Source: Leptothoe sp034932105
GTDB lineage: Bacteria > Cyanobacteriota > Cyanobacteriia > Phormidesmidales > Phormidesmidaceae
Assembly: GCF_034932105.1 (NCBI RefSeq)
Contig: NZ_JAYGIG010000114.1
Span: forward strand, 186,001-250,000
Reading direction: 5' to 3'
Length of the DNA stretch: 64,000 nt
The position numbers were made by a program, and so were the translations under genes. The stretch's first letter is position 1; each line of letters opens with the position of its first letter. Below the pieces are notes generated by a model, which had not been told where the DNA came from, made no database searches, and was given only the letters and a program-made list of their open reading frames with translations. Positions 8,910 through 17,517 of the stretch are shown here, piece by piece.

Positions 8910-9656
8910 TTAGTCTTGAAAGGCTACAACTATGACCGTAATGTTGTCTCGTCCGCCCCGCTGTTTAGCGGCATCAACTAAGGATTCAGCAGCTGTTGGA
9001 CAGGAGCGAATAGACTTCAAATGGGTAGCAATTAGTGGGTCAGAAAGCTCCTCTGTTAAACCATCACTGCACAGGAGTAATCGATCCCCACCACCCACAT
9101 CTAACGATTGAATGTCAATCCGATTCAAGTCCTCCCTCCCTAAACATTGGGAAAGCACATGTCTCCAGGGATGATGCTTCGATTCATCCACCGTTAACTC
9201 ACCATCTTCAATCGCTTTGGCGACCCAGGTGTGATCCGTTGTGATCTGGTCCAATTTTGCCCCACGTAAACGATAGAGGCGGGAATCCCCAACATGGGCA
9301 CACCAAGGTACACTGTCATGGTCACGAAACATAACAGCTACTGCTGTTGTGCCCATATCTGCCCGCTCAGGATGGCCATATTGGTCCTTCAAAATGGCAT
9401 CATTCGCTGCGATAAAAGCCTTTCGTAGCATGACATCCGGAGACTCGGAACTATCCCAATGATTATCCAGATATTGATAAATCGCCTCTGTTGCCAGGCG
9501 ACTAGCTTCTTGTCCACCAGCATGGCCGCCCATGCCATCAGCAACGACAAAAAAACGGCCTAAATCGTCCAGATAATAAGCATCTTGATTACTAGTACGG
9601 AGTAATCCTGGATCTGTTAAACCGGCAAAAAAGCGTTGCATAAAGCACTTAGGCAT
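8910..9656 (-). CDS. PP2C-family serine/threonine phosphatase
   Basis: A soluble PPM/PP2C phosphatase of 248 residues, close in size to bacterial Stp/PrpC. All metal-binding motifs are present: VADGMGGHAGG near residue 38, MGTTAVAV, HVGDSRLYRL, CSDGLTEE and the C-terminal GGRDNITVI. It would remove phosphate from Ser/Thr residues and is the natural counterpart of Hanks-type kinases. Two such kinases end about 940 bp away, converging on this operon. It starts 11 bp after aarF ends, which implies co-transcription. Confidence 0.95.
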   Translation of the reverse strand: MPKCFMQRFFAGLTDPGLLRTSNQDAYYLDDLGRFFVVADGMGGHAGGQEASRLATEAIYQYLDNHWDSSESPDVMLRKAFIAANDAILKDQYGHPERADMGTTAVAVMFRDHDSVPWCAHVGDSRLYRLRGAKLDQITTDHTWVAKAIEDGELTVDESKHHPWRHVLSQCLGREDLNRIDIQSLDVGGGDRLLLCSDGLTEELSDPLIATHLKSIRSCPTAAESLVDAAKQRGGRDNITVIVVAFQD

Positions 9657-9667
9657 AGAGGGAGTAG

Positions 9668-11497
9668 CTAGGGCATACGATCAGCTCGGCCAAGACGCAT
9701 CAGGGAACGAATTAGTGCTATGGCCGAAACAACAGCTGGTAACGCCATTCCCAAAGCTATCCAGGGTAGTTGACTTATCCATAATAGGGTGGCAGACAAG
9801 GTAAACGTGCCCAACAGCAAAGTATAGTTTGTCATCAAATTGACACTGCTGAGGCGACGGATGGCCCGATCGGTTTCAATCGATCGTACCCGGACGCGGA
9901 TATCGCCCCGATCCAAACGATCGAGGGAATCCTCAATCCGTCGCGGTAGACCAAAGGCGGAACTACCCACTTGCGCAGCCTGGCGGCCGATTTCGCCAAT
10001 CAGGCCGTTACTAGAAGACGAGTTAGAAACGTTAGTCATAAGCTGATTGGCAAACGGTTTTGCAGCCTCCATAAAGTTAAAGTCTGGATCCAACCCCTTC
10101 CCCACACCTTCCAGGGTGGAAAACGCTCGCATTACAAAGGTAAATGTAGCTGGAAATCGAAACGGTTGATCGTAGGCAACGGCATACAAATCATCACTGA
10201 TAGCATTAATGGACTGCTCCTCAAAGGGCTTGTCCATGAAGTTATCTAAAATATACTGAATCGAGCGACGCACAGGCCCCATATCATCAGTTTCTGTCAG
10301 CGCCCCCAAATCAATTAGGGACCTCATGACCATATCGGCATTGCGTTGAGCCACACCCATAAAAGTATGCATTAATCCATCGCGGGTGATGGGCTGAATC
10401 TGGCCCATCATGCCAAAGTCATAAAAAATTAAGGCTCCATCGGGATTCACCGCAATATTGCCAGGATGGGGATCGGCATGGAAAAAGCCATCGGTCAGTA
10501 GCTGGTGTAGGTAGGCTTGGGCCCCTAGCCGGGCCAGTCGCTGTCGATCTAATCCCGCTGCCTCTAAAGATTCATAATGACTAATTTTAATGCCAGGCAG
10601 ATATTCTAGCGTCAAGACACGCTGAGAAGCATAGCGCCAATAGATTCGAGGTGCTTTGACCCAATCAATATCACGAAAATTACGGCGAAATGTATCCGCA
10701 TTACGCCCTTCATGTAAAAAATCGATTTCTAGCCATAGGATGCGGCAGCACTCTTCATAAATCCCGAGCCAGTCCCGTCCTCTGCCCCACTCAGGATGAC
10801 TTTGGAAATAGTGGGCAACGCCTTTCAAAATAGACAGATCGATTTGAAATAAATTCCGTAACCCCGGCCGCTGAATTTTGACCACCACCTCTTCTCCCGA
10901 GTGCAGCTGTGCTCGGTGCACCTGGCCCAAACTGGCGGCGGCTAGGGGAATGGGATCAAAGGTTTGATATAGTTCCTCAATCGATCGTCCCAAATCAGAC
11001 TCAATGATGGCCTTACCTTGTTCGTAACTGAAGGCCGGCACCTGATCTTGAAGCTTCGATAGCTCTTCAACGTACTCGATGGGAAATAAATCGGAGCGGG
11101 TGGAAAAGAGCTGGCCTAACTTGATGAATGTGGGACCCAGATTCAAAAAAGTCAGACGGATCCAGCGTGCCTGGGCACGTCTGCGAGCGGCTTGCTTTTC
11201 TTCAGATATCCCCCCGGAATAACTCCAGGCCTTGCCATAGAGCCAGCGCTTACCCAGTAGGGTGAGGAAAAATGACCAGATATCGATAAACCGTTCTGGA
11301 CGGCTATAGCGACGATTCCACCGATAACGTTTCTCAACTGGGGCCTTGAGTTCTGCCTCTGAAAGATGTTCTGATGTAGAGTCAGAATCGACTGACGCTA
11401 ATTGGGGGATAGCTTCCCCCAAATCAGGAGTGAGTGAGAACTCGTTAGAACCCTCACCCAGGGACGGATGATCAGTTGTGTTGGGAACTGTAGACAC
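9668..11497 (-). CDS. ABC1/UbiB (AarF) family atypical kinase
   Basis: A 609-residue member of the ABC1/ADCK/UbiB family, linked to quinone and lipid metabolism in bacteria and plastids. It has the family-specific KLGQLFSTR segment near residue 125, the alanine-rich nucleotide loop AAASLGQVH near 185, HADPHPGNIAV near 345 and YDFGMMG near 360. Two hydrophobic helices close to the C-terminus (about 545-600) suggest membrane anchoring. The first ~60 residues are acidic and variable. It heads the operon with the PP2C and Usp genes. Cyanobacteria often encode several AarF paralogues, so the exact substrate is not predictable. Confidence 0.92.
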   Translation of the reverse strand: MSTVPNTTDHPSLGEGSNEFSLTPDLGEAIPQLASVDSDSTSEHLSEAELKAPVEKRYRWNRRYSRPERFIDIWSFFLTLLGKRWLYGKAWSYSGGISEEKQAARRRAQARWIRLTFLNLGPTFIKLGQLFSTRSDLFPIEYVEELSKLQDQVPAFSYEQGKAIIESDLGRSIEELYQTFDPIPLAAASLGQVHRAQLHSGEEVVVKIQRPGLRNLFQIDLSILKGVAHYFQSHPEWGRGRDWLGIYEECCRILWLEIDFLHEGRNADTFRRNFRDIDWVKAPRIYWRYASQRVLTLEYLPGIKISHYESLEAAGLDRQRLARLGAQAYLHQLLTDGFFHADPHPGNIAVNPDGALIFYDFGMMGQIQPITRDGLMHTFMGVAQRNADMVMRSLIDLGALTETDDMGPVRRSIQYILDNFMDKPFEEQSINAISDDLYAVAYDQPFRFPATFTFVMRAFSTLEGVGKGLDPDFNFMEAAKPFANQLMTNVSNSSSSNGLIGEIGRQAAQVGSSAFGLPRRIEDSLDRLDRGDIRVRVRSIETDRAIRRLSSVNLMTNYTLLLGTFTLSATLLWISQLPWIALGMALPAVVSAIALIRSLMRLGRADRMP

Positions 11498-11619
11498 GCA
11501 GTCTCCTAGATGGTCAGCGGCATGATGAGGGATGGGATAGAAAACGACTGTTGACCCTGAATCGAGTTTTTTGGCCGCAATGCTTCATTGATAGGAAATA
11601 TGACAGGGGATGTGTGCGG

Positions 11620-11928
11620 TCAAGAAGAGGACCGATATTGCTGTAGCGCAACCCGAACTTGGGCAATTTCAGCTCTCAGGTTGTCAATGGTGGCTTGGAG
11701 GTCTTCACCGGAACTGGCACCGTTGGCTTCATCCTGATGGTTGACCGTTTGCGAAGACTGAGCCTGTTCAAAAACGTTTTCGATGAATTGATGTAGCCGT
11801 TCTCTTTGCTCAGCATCAAAACGGCCAACACCACTCATTCCAGTAGTAATGGCTTCTTCAATTTGTTCCCCGATAGCCGTTGCTAAGGCACGCCCCAGAA
11901 AGAACGCTTGCAGCGTTGGATTGCTCAT
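11620..11928 (-). CDS. Small conserved cyanobacterial protein (DUF6825-like)
   Basis: A 102-residue protein with no signal peptide or membrane segment. The N-terminal two thirds are helical and amphipathic (FFLGRALATAIGEQIEEAI, then FDAEQRERLHQFIENVFEQA). The C-terminal end is a short Leu/Ala/Glu coiled-coil-like helix. It resembles the small family found in cyanobacteria and plastids that databases label thylakoid-associated or DUF6825. That match is from memory and not certain. It lies 122 bp upstream of aarF on the same strand. Confidence 0.75.
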   Translation of the reverse strand: MSNPTLQAFFLGRALATAIGEQIEEAITTGMSGVGRFDAEQRERLHQFIENVFEQAQSSQTVNHQDEANGASSGEDLQATIDNLRAEIAQVRVALQQYRSSS

Positions 11929-12079
11929 AAAAAAAATACGGATATCTAAGCGCCATTATACCCATGGTTTAAGACTAGCTGTGGCCTAATACCCGATCCG
12001 CCAAACTATTTTGTAGATAGAGACTTCTTTTTTGAGGGCACATAAGCCTAGTGCCTGTCAGCCCTATCGTTTTGGCCCA

Positions 12080-12115
12080 GGGAACGTTACCGGTTTCAGC
12101 TTGGAGGTAGTTTAA
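12080..12115 (+). repeat. 36-bp dispersed intergenic element, copy C
   Basis: Thirty-six bases beginning GGGAACGTTACC and ending TAGTTTAA align without gaps to copies at 47510-47545 and 62943-62978 (27 of 36 identical to the 47.5-kb copy by my count). All three are intergenic and read on the plus strand. The role is unknown. Confidence 0.45.
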
Positions 12116-12155
12116 CTCAGTCTAAGGAAAGTCTTTAAAGCTGTGGGATGTCTGC

Positions 12156-12812
12156 TTAGGGGACCTCAATATCTGGAGCCTCGTTAAATTGAGATTCCGA
12201 TGCAGGTTGCTTATTAAATTGGGGCTCATTTCCATTTCTAGGCAGGTCATCGACTTCTCCCGGTGGGCCGTCATCGATCGGCCCGTGATCGAGGTTGCCC
12301 CTCTGGGTGGAGCTTACAGGGGGTAAGGCATCTGGATCAAAACCCTCATCAGCAAGATTCTCGGGTGTGCTTTCAGTGCTTGAATCCGTCCTCGAAGTTG
12401 TTGGATCGATACTGTCTGTTGGGGTCAATCCGTCTGAGTCAGACGAATCCTCTGGGGCATATCCCGGTTCCTCAACATCGTTACGCTCAATTTCCCTGGT
12501 AGGTCGTTCGTTATAAACCAATTGGGGTGGGGTGGCGTCATCTGAACTGGGCTCTAGGTGATCCAGTTCTTCGGCCGAGGGTACCTCAGGGGGCCATTCT
12601 GCTAGGGGAGGAAAGTCTTGTTGAGGCTTGAAGAGTGGTGCTTGGCCTACGGATACGACCTGGAAGCGCAGCGTACCTCCTAGAGCCATGCCCAAACCGC
12701 TGGCTGTCGCTGCAGTGGCTATAAGGAACAATAAGCGCCGCTTCGATAACCAACCAAACTGTGGCTTAGGGTCTTCTGCGGTTGGTTGAACAGACGGCGG
12801 CATAATCTGCAT
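12156..12812 (-). CDS. Single-pass membrane protein with acidic Pro/Ser/Glu-rich exterior
   Basis: I do not recognise this protein. An ORF reaches 12887, but the conserved-looking part starts at the Met at 12812 (or 12803), giving about 218 residues. A Lys/Arg pair precedes one hydrophobic helix (LLFLIATAATASGLGMALGG, about residues 26-45). This is followed by ~170 low-complexity acidic residues rich in Pro, Asp, Glu and Ser. The N-in topology would place the tail in the periplasm or lumen. A disordered tether or cell-wall spacer is possible, but no function can be assigned. The first 25 codons of the longer ORF are also hydrophobic, so a longer form cannot be excluded. Confidence 0.6.
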   Translation of the reverse strand: MQIMPPSVQPTAEDPKPQFGWLSKRRLLFLIATAATASGLGMALGGTLRFQVVSVGQAPLFKPQQDFPPLAEWPPEVPSAEELDHLEPSSDDATPPQLVYNERPTREIERNDVEEPGYAPEDSSDSDGLTPTDSIDPTTSRTDSSTESTPENLADEGFDPDALPPVSSTQRGNLDHGPIDDGPPGEVDDLPRNGNEPQFNKQPASESQFNEAPDIEVP

Positions 12813-13076
12813 TGGGCACAAAAAGCTTGGGTAAAAAACAGCCAGAGGCTGTGGAACCGAAAAGATGAGCAGTTGCCATCTGAACACCTACGTCATGTCA
12901 GAACTGGGTAATGTCAGACTGGTCAGTTGAGTGTACGACGGAATGAAACTTAACATTTGCTCAATTTCTAACATTACCGATAGCGGTGGAGAAATGGCAA
13001 TGGTATGGCTAAGTATATTTTCGTTTTTAATTGCTATGAAAGATTCTGGCTCAGGGTTTCAGAACAATTAAATTAT

Positions 13077-15845
13077 TTATTCACCCGTACCTAATGGGTA
13101 GTAGTGCTTGAGGTGGTTTTCGGCGGATGCTACCGATGTGATTTCACCATCCAGGGTGGCATGGGTGAGGGTCGTCAGTATTTGACCATAGAGGGGGCCG
13201 GGGGCATATCCCAACCGTTTGAGGTGATTGCCATCGATGGGGGGGCGCACGTGAATGAGCTGGGTGATGTAGTGCCAAACGTGGGGCCCAATGTGCTGGG
13301 GATGGCGCACACTTGCCAATAATAGGCTGGGTAAATCGTAGGGCACCAGACTCTGATAGATGAAGCTCGGTTTGGGCGGCTCTGGCTGATTGAACCGAGC
13401 TATCAAATTATTTTCAAGGGTGGTGAGTTGTTGTAATCGCTGAATTGAGCCTAGGGGTAGTTGTAGGTTAGTGGCTATGTGCGATCGCACCTCCACCCTC
13501 GCTAGCAGCACCTCCAACCTGAGTAGCCAGGGTTCTATGGCAATATCTTTGCCCACCTCATCGGCAAATCGCTGTCGCCAGCGCCCTGCCCGATGCATTT
13601 GCCGCCAAAGTTCGGCATCAATGGTCAGGGAGGGATGTAAACAGCTTAATGCCCCTAGCTTATCTAGCAGGCCCAGGGACTGGGCCCAGTAGTCTGCTGC
13701 GAAAATATAGCCCAACTCAGTCTTGAGGCGGGTTTGTAGGGCTGGTAACCGCTTTTGGGTCTGCTGGGCTTGTAGGTCTGCATAGATACCACTTTCCACT
13801 GCATAGCGGATAAACGTTTCCGTTTGGGCATCCAGGTCAAACCCCAGGCGCACCGCAAAGCGCACGGCCCGAAAAATCCGGGTGGGGTCCTCGATAAAAC
13901 TATTGGCATGGAGTACCCGCACCTGGCGTTTTTGAATATCTAAATGGCCCCCAAAAAAGTCAAGCAGTAAACCCGCTTGAGGGGATGTAAGCCGCACCGC
14001 CATAGCATTAATCGTAAAGTCACGGCGGTATAAATCCTGGCGAATTGAGCTGGGTTCAACCTCTGGGTTTGCCGCCGGATAGGGATAAAATTCCGTCCGG
14101 GCGGTGGCAATGTCAATCATTAGGGGGGCATGGTTCGCCCGGGCGCGCCAAATCAGAGCGGCGGTTTGAAACTCCCCATGGATCTGTAGCTCCGCGTCTG
14201 GATACTGCAGCTGTAGCTGCTGGGCCAAAACTACGCCGGCCCCCTCCACTACGGGGGATTGAAAACTATCGACGACCAGATCGATGTCTTTGAGGGCCAC
14301 GAGGGTATCCCCAGGGGCTAGCAGCAAATCTCGTACCGCACCGCCTACCAAATACAAATGCCATCCCCGCTGGTGGGCGGCCGCTGAAATTTGGGTCAAT
14401 AGGGTCCATAAATCTCCGGATGCTAGCGCCGTAGGGTATGCCTGTAGAGAGGTTTGTAGGCGCTCGTATAGAGATCGTTCGGACCGTTGGGAGCCATTCA
14501 GATGCAGCGGTGCCTGCCGCTGTCTATCCACTGACTGCAGCGGATAGACCTGCCGTAAAACATCGGTTCTGGTGACAATGCCCACCAGGGCATCCCCAGC
14601 TAATACCGGCAATCTGCCCACATCGTAGGTGAGCATAAGGGATTGAATGTCGCTGAGGGTGGTGGTGGTGACAATGGTTTTTAGATGGGAGGTCATGTAG
14701 CCTTTGACGGGTGCATGGGGAAACCCATGGTGCAGGGCGAGGTCAATGTCTCGCCGCGAAATAATGCCCACTAGGTGCGATGCATCATTGGCCACACATA
14801 GGCCCGAGTGGCCATAGCGCAATAAAATACGCTGGGCATCGGCCACGGTAGTGCCAGGGCGAATAGTCCGCACTGGGGAGGACATGATGTCTTGGGCGGT
14901 GACGGTCTGGCCATGGGACTGGATGAGGGCGTCACAAATTTGGCTGAACACCACCTCGGGCTCCTGGGTGGTGAGGCTGGCCGCTGCTGCACTGCTGTGG
15001 CCGTCACCGCCATAGGGTTGGACTAATTGCTGACAGTTCACGTCCGTTTGGGGGCGCGTCCGGCTGATGATGGTCAGCTGGGATGTTGTCTTGGTGGGGT
15101 AAATGGCCCCCAATAACAGGCTATCTAACCCTAGGAGGGACATCAGGTGGTGGGCTAACCGAGACAGCCCTGGCACAAAATCTGAGGTTTCCAGGTAAAT
15201 CGTACCCACGGCATATCCTTGGATCTGGCGGATAGTGGTGCGGTCTAGAGCGGTGCTGAGTAAGCCCTGGAGCACCTCTGATAAACCGGGTTCCACCGCT
15301 TCCGCAATGGTCTGCTGATGGGCCCCTTGCTCCATCAACCAGGCCAGGGCATAGATATCTCGCGGGGTGGTCTGGGTAAAGGTGAAAGACCCCGTGTCGC
15401 TGTGGATGCCGAGGGCCATGACCGTGGCTTGGGTAGGGGAAACTGTTTGCCCAGACCGTTGCAAAGCTTCTACCACCAGAGTGGTGGTAGCTCCCACAGC
15501 TTCGATATGGTGCTCGCCCGGAATATCCGGACAGGATTCTATGTGGTGATCGTAAATGGTGATGGGTAGCTGGGTTGCGATCGCATGCTCAATCCAATTC
15601 GCCGCTGCCCCCACCCGGCTGCGCTGGTGAGTATCCACCACCGTAATGGAGCGAATCATCGATACCGTTACGGCCCGACGTTCAATCAGCGGATACTGAT
15701 CCCGATGCAGGGCTAAAAAAGATTTAACCGCTGGATGGCCCCCCCCAGTCAAAACAATGCGGCTACCAGGACAGAGACAGGACAGACCAACCGCTGCTCC
15801 CAACGCGTCAAAATCTGCCGTGGTATGGCAAAGGATTAAGTCCAT
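13077..15845 (-). CDS. DHH-CBS-CBS-poly(A) polymerase fusion; tRNA nucleotidyltransferase family
   Basis: A multidomain protein of about 922 residues. From the N-terminus: a DHH/DHHA1 phosphoesterase unit (about 1-315) with DFDALGAA, DTHQ and YDHH; two CBS domains (about 320-450); a class II nucleotidyltransferase head (about 495-640) with LVGGAVRDLL and the catalytic DIDLVVD; then RRDFTINAMA and EDPTRIFRAVRF, and the RNA-binding tail. Such fusions maintain or add the tRNA 3' CCA end. In some bacteria, including cyanobacteria, CC and A addition are split between two enzymes, so this may be one half. The start at 15845 is preferred over an in-frame ATG at 15890: it has GAGGAA just upstream and begins right at the DHH domain. 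Confidence 0.9.
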   Translation of the reverse strand: MDLILCHTTADFDALGAAVGLSCLCPGSRIVLTGGGHPAVKSFLALHRDQYPLIERRAVTVSMIRSITVVDTHQRSRVGAAANWIEHAIATQLPITIYDHHIESCPDIPGEHHIEAVGATTTLVVEALQRSGQTVSPTQATVMALGIHSDTGSFTFTQTTPRDIYALAWLMEQGAHQQTIAEAVEPGLSEVLQGLLSTALDRTTIRQIQGYAVGTIYLETSDFVPGLSRLAHHLMSLLGLDSLLLGAIYPTKTTSQLTIISRTRPQTDVNCQQLVQPYGGDGHSSAAAASLTTQEPEVVFSQICDALIQSHGQTVTAQDIMSSPVRTIRPGTTVADAQRILLRYGHSGLCVANDASHLVGIISRRDIDLALHHGFPHAPVKGYMTSHLKTIVTTTTLSDIQSLMLTYDVGRLPVLAGDALVGIVTRTDVLRQVYPLQSVDRQRQAPLHLNGSQRSERSLYERLQTSLQAYPTALASGDLWTLLTQISAAAHQRGWHLYLVGGAVRDLLLAPGDTLVALKDIDLVVDSFQSPVVEGAGVVLAQQLQLQYPDAELQIHGEFQTAALIWRARANHAPLMIDIATARTEFYPYPAANPEVEPSSIRQDLYRRDFTINAMAVRLTSPQAGLLLDFFGGHLDIQKRQVRVLHANSFIEDPTRIFRAVRFAVRLGFDLDAQTETFIRYAVESGIYADLQAQQTQKRLPALQTRLKTELGYIFAADYWAQSLGLLDKLGALSCLHPSLTIDAELWRQMHRAGRWRQRFADEVGKDIAIEPWLLRLEVLLARVEVRSHIATNLQLPLGSIQRLQQLTTLENNLIARFNQPEPPKPSFIYQSLVPYDLPSLLLASVRHPQHIGPHVWHYITQLIHVRPPIDGNHLKRLGYAPGPLYGQILTTLTHATLDGEITSVASAENHLKHYYPLGTGE

Positions 15846-16130
15846 ATCGTATTCCTCGACCCCAGCAGCAGACTTGCCATCAATCCGCAAATGTTAGTTC
15901 AAAGAAAGTTCAAAAAGATTAATCCCCATGGATTCAGGGAAAACGCTTTCACTAGGGGCCTAATGTTTGATAGCTTACTAAATAAGTCGATCAGTGCTCC
16001 ACACTGTATCACCATCCATAGATTAAGAAGCTTGTCCCAGCCTGGAAGCGAAATTCTGCTCAGCTAGCATGGTAGTTTTCCCCCTGGGCATGGTGCGTTA
16101 GCTCTTTTGCTGTCTTGAGAGTGGCGAGTT

Positions 16131-16319
16131 ATGTCTATCCTATTTCAACTGTTTTTATTCATTCTGGTAGTTTGGTCTTTTGTCATGGTGATCGGTGTCC
16201 CCGTCGCCTATGCTTCACCCAAAAACTGGGAGAGTTCTAAGAGTCTAATTTTCCTCGGCTCTATCATTTGGGGCGTCCTCGTAGTGTTAGTGGGCAGCCT
16301 CAATTACTTTGTGGTTTAA
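16131..16319 (+). CDS. psbZ: Photosystem II reaction-centre protein Z
   Basis: A 62-residue, two-helix thylakoid protein. Helix 1 is about 4-26, a short loop with GVPVAYASPKNWE follows, and helix 2 is about 38-59 (IFLGSIIWGVLVVLVGSLN). The length and the PVAYASP loop are characteristic of PsbZ (Ycf9), which sits at the edge of PSII and stabilises its supercomplexes and antenna interaction. GAGAGTGGCGAG upstream provides the ribosome-binding site. The ribH gene follows 201 bp downstream, a neighbourhood seen in other cyanobacteria. Confidence 0.96.
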   Translation: MSILFQLFLFILVVWSFVMVIGVPVAYASPKNWESSKSLIFLGSIIWGVLVVLVGSLNYFVV

Positions 16320-16354
16320 ATACCGTAGTTGGTTACATTGCCAGTAAAAAACAC

Positions 16355-16501
16355 TGCCGTTGCTGATTTAGATGTGGAAACAATCTATCGGAAGTGCTGT
16401 GCAGCAGCATTTTTCAGATGAGATTCTCCCCAGCATCAGTAACGGCAAACCATTTACTGTTGGGTGGTAAGGTCATTGGGGCCTACCACCTTACTTTTTT
16501 T
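16355..16501 (+). ncRNA. Candidate structured RNA between psbZ and ribH
   Basis: This stretch can fold into a branched structure. P1 pairs 16355-16367 with 16435-16447 (13 bp, one G-U) and encloses P2 (16369-16373 with 16383-16387) and P3 (16395-16399 with 16405-16409). The 3' arm of P1 can alternatively pair 16437-16442 (CAGTAA) with 16454-16459 (TTACTG), which would break P1. A terminator hairpin then follows, 20 bp before the ribH ATG. This is a riboswitch-like or attenuator-like layout. It could equally be a protective 3' UTR of psbZ. No match to the FMN (RFN) element was seen. Confidence 0.45.
16463..16501 (+). terminator. Intrinsic terminator before ribH
   Basis: GGTGGTAAGG (16463-16472) pairs with CCTACCACC (16482-16490) with one bulged A; a T run begins at 16495. 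It ends 20 bp before ribH, so it can end psbZ transcripts or attenuate ribH. Confidence 0.75.
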
Positions 16502-16520
16502 AAGTAGATAGAGTAATTCC

Positions 16521-17012
16521 ATGGCTGTTTTTGAAGGAAGTTTCGACCGCGCCAGCACTGCTAAATTTGCCATTGTCATTGGTCGCTTTAATGATCTAGT
16601 CACCACCAAATTGCTAGAGGGTTGTCAAGATTGTCTGAAGCGCCACGGTGTCAACATCGACCCCGACGGTAACCAAGTTGACTACGCTTGGGTCCCGGGC
16701 AGTTTTGAGGTGCCTTTAGTGGCGCGGCAGTTAGCCCTGAGTGGTCAATACGATGCGATTATTTGCCTAGGTGCCGTTATTCGTGGCGATACCCCCCACT
16801 TTGACTATGTTGCCGCCGAAGTGTCTAAAGGTATTGCCGCCGCTGGGTTTCAAACCGGTGTACCGGTCGTGTTTGGTATCCTAACCACCGATTCCATGCA
16901 GCAGGCCTTAGAGCGGGCGGGCATCAAGAGCAACTTAGGCTGGAACTACGCCATGAATGCCTTAGAAATGGCCAGTTTGATGCCCCAGCTGCCCAAAACA
17001 GCTAAGACTTGA
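16521..17012 (+). CDS. ribH: 6,7-dimethyl-8-ribityllumazine synthase
   Basis: The penultimate riboflavin enzyme; it condenses 5-amino-6-ribitylaminouracil with dihydroxybutanone phosphate and forms 60-subunit or pentameric shells. At 163 residues it matches the family. Visible motifs are VIGRFND near the N-terminus, the substrate-binding WVPGSFEVP, CLGAVIRGDTPHFDYV with the catalytic His, and FGILTTDS. The Shine-Dalgarno is weak (AGATAGAG) and a terminator-like hairpin stands just before it, so leader-mediated control is plausible. No other rib gene is adjacent. Confidence 0.97.
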   Translation: MAVFEGSFDRASTAKFAIVIGRFNDLVTTKLLEGCQDCLKRHGVNIDPDGNQVDYAWVPGSFEVPLVARQLALSGQYDAIICLGAVIRGDTPHFDYVAAEVSKGIAAAGFQTGVPVVFGILTTDSMQQALERAGIKSNLGWNYAMNALEMASLMPQLPKTAKT

Positions 17013-17209
17013 GCGATTTCTCCCCAGAACTGACTCAATTTTTTGTCTTTAAAGCCTTGTCCAAATTCTGGAGAAACCTAAGAAAAACAGCAACTCTGAA
17101 CTGTAAACTAGAATACATAGGCAGCTTCTAAGCATCCTCTTTTTCAAGAAAAGTGTTTGACAAAGAAAAGCGTTCTATGGGATCCTAGTTAAAGTCGAAT
17201 CAGGCAAAT

Positions 17210-17281
17210 GCGGGTGTAGCTCAGTGGTAGAGCGTCACCTTGCCAAGGTGAATGTCGCGCGTTCGAATCGCGTCACCCGCT
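17210..17281 (+). tRNA. tRNA-Gly (anticodon GCC)
   Basis: A 72-nt cloverleaf. Acceptor stem GCGGGTG/CACCCGC is perfect, D-arm GCTC/GAGC, anticodon stem TCACC/GGTGA with loop TTGCCAA (anticodon GCC at 17242-17244), and T-arm GCGCG/CGCGT with loop TTCGAAT. The CCA end is not encoded, so it depends on the CCA-adding activity, a family member of which is encoded just upstream. It reads glycine codons GGC and GGU. Confidence 0.97.
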
Positions 17282-17517
17282 TTCTAAAAACACTCTAAAG
17301 ATAGTCTGCCGTCAATTGGGCTCTCAGATCTTTGTAGTTAAGTTTTTCCCTCTAAACTTTGGATGTCCCTAGCTGCTGGGGCACAGATTTTTTCCATGTG
17401 TTTACCCACATAGGCACACAGTTGGCCAACTCGTTGTCCTGGCTTGTTCATGGGATTTAGTGGTTTATTTAGAGCTCGTTGAGGGTTTAGATTTAACGAG
17501 TCCTAAACGGCCTAACC

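Noticed and set aside
16320..16520. FMN (RFN) riboswitch before ribH
   Set aside because: The conserved RFN blocks are not seen; the structure is different, so it is reported as an unnamed candidate RNA.
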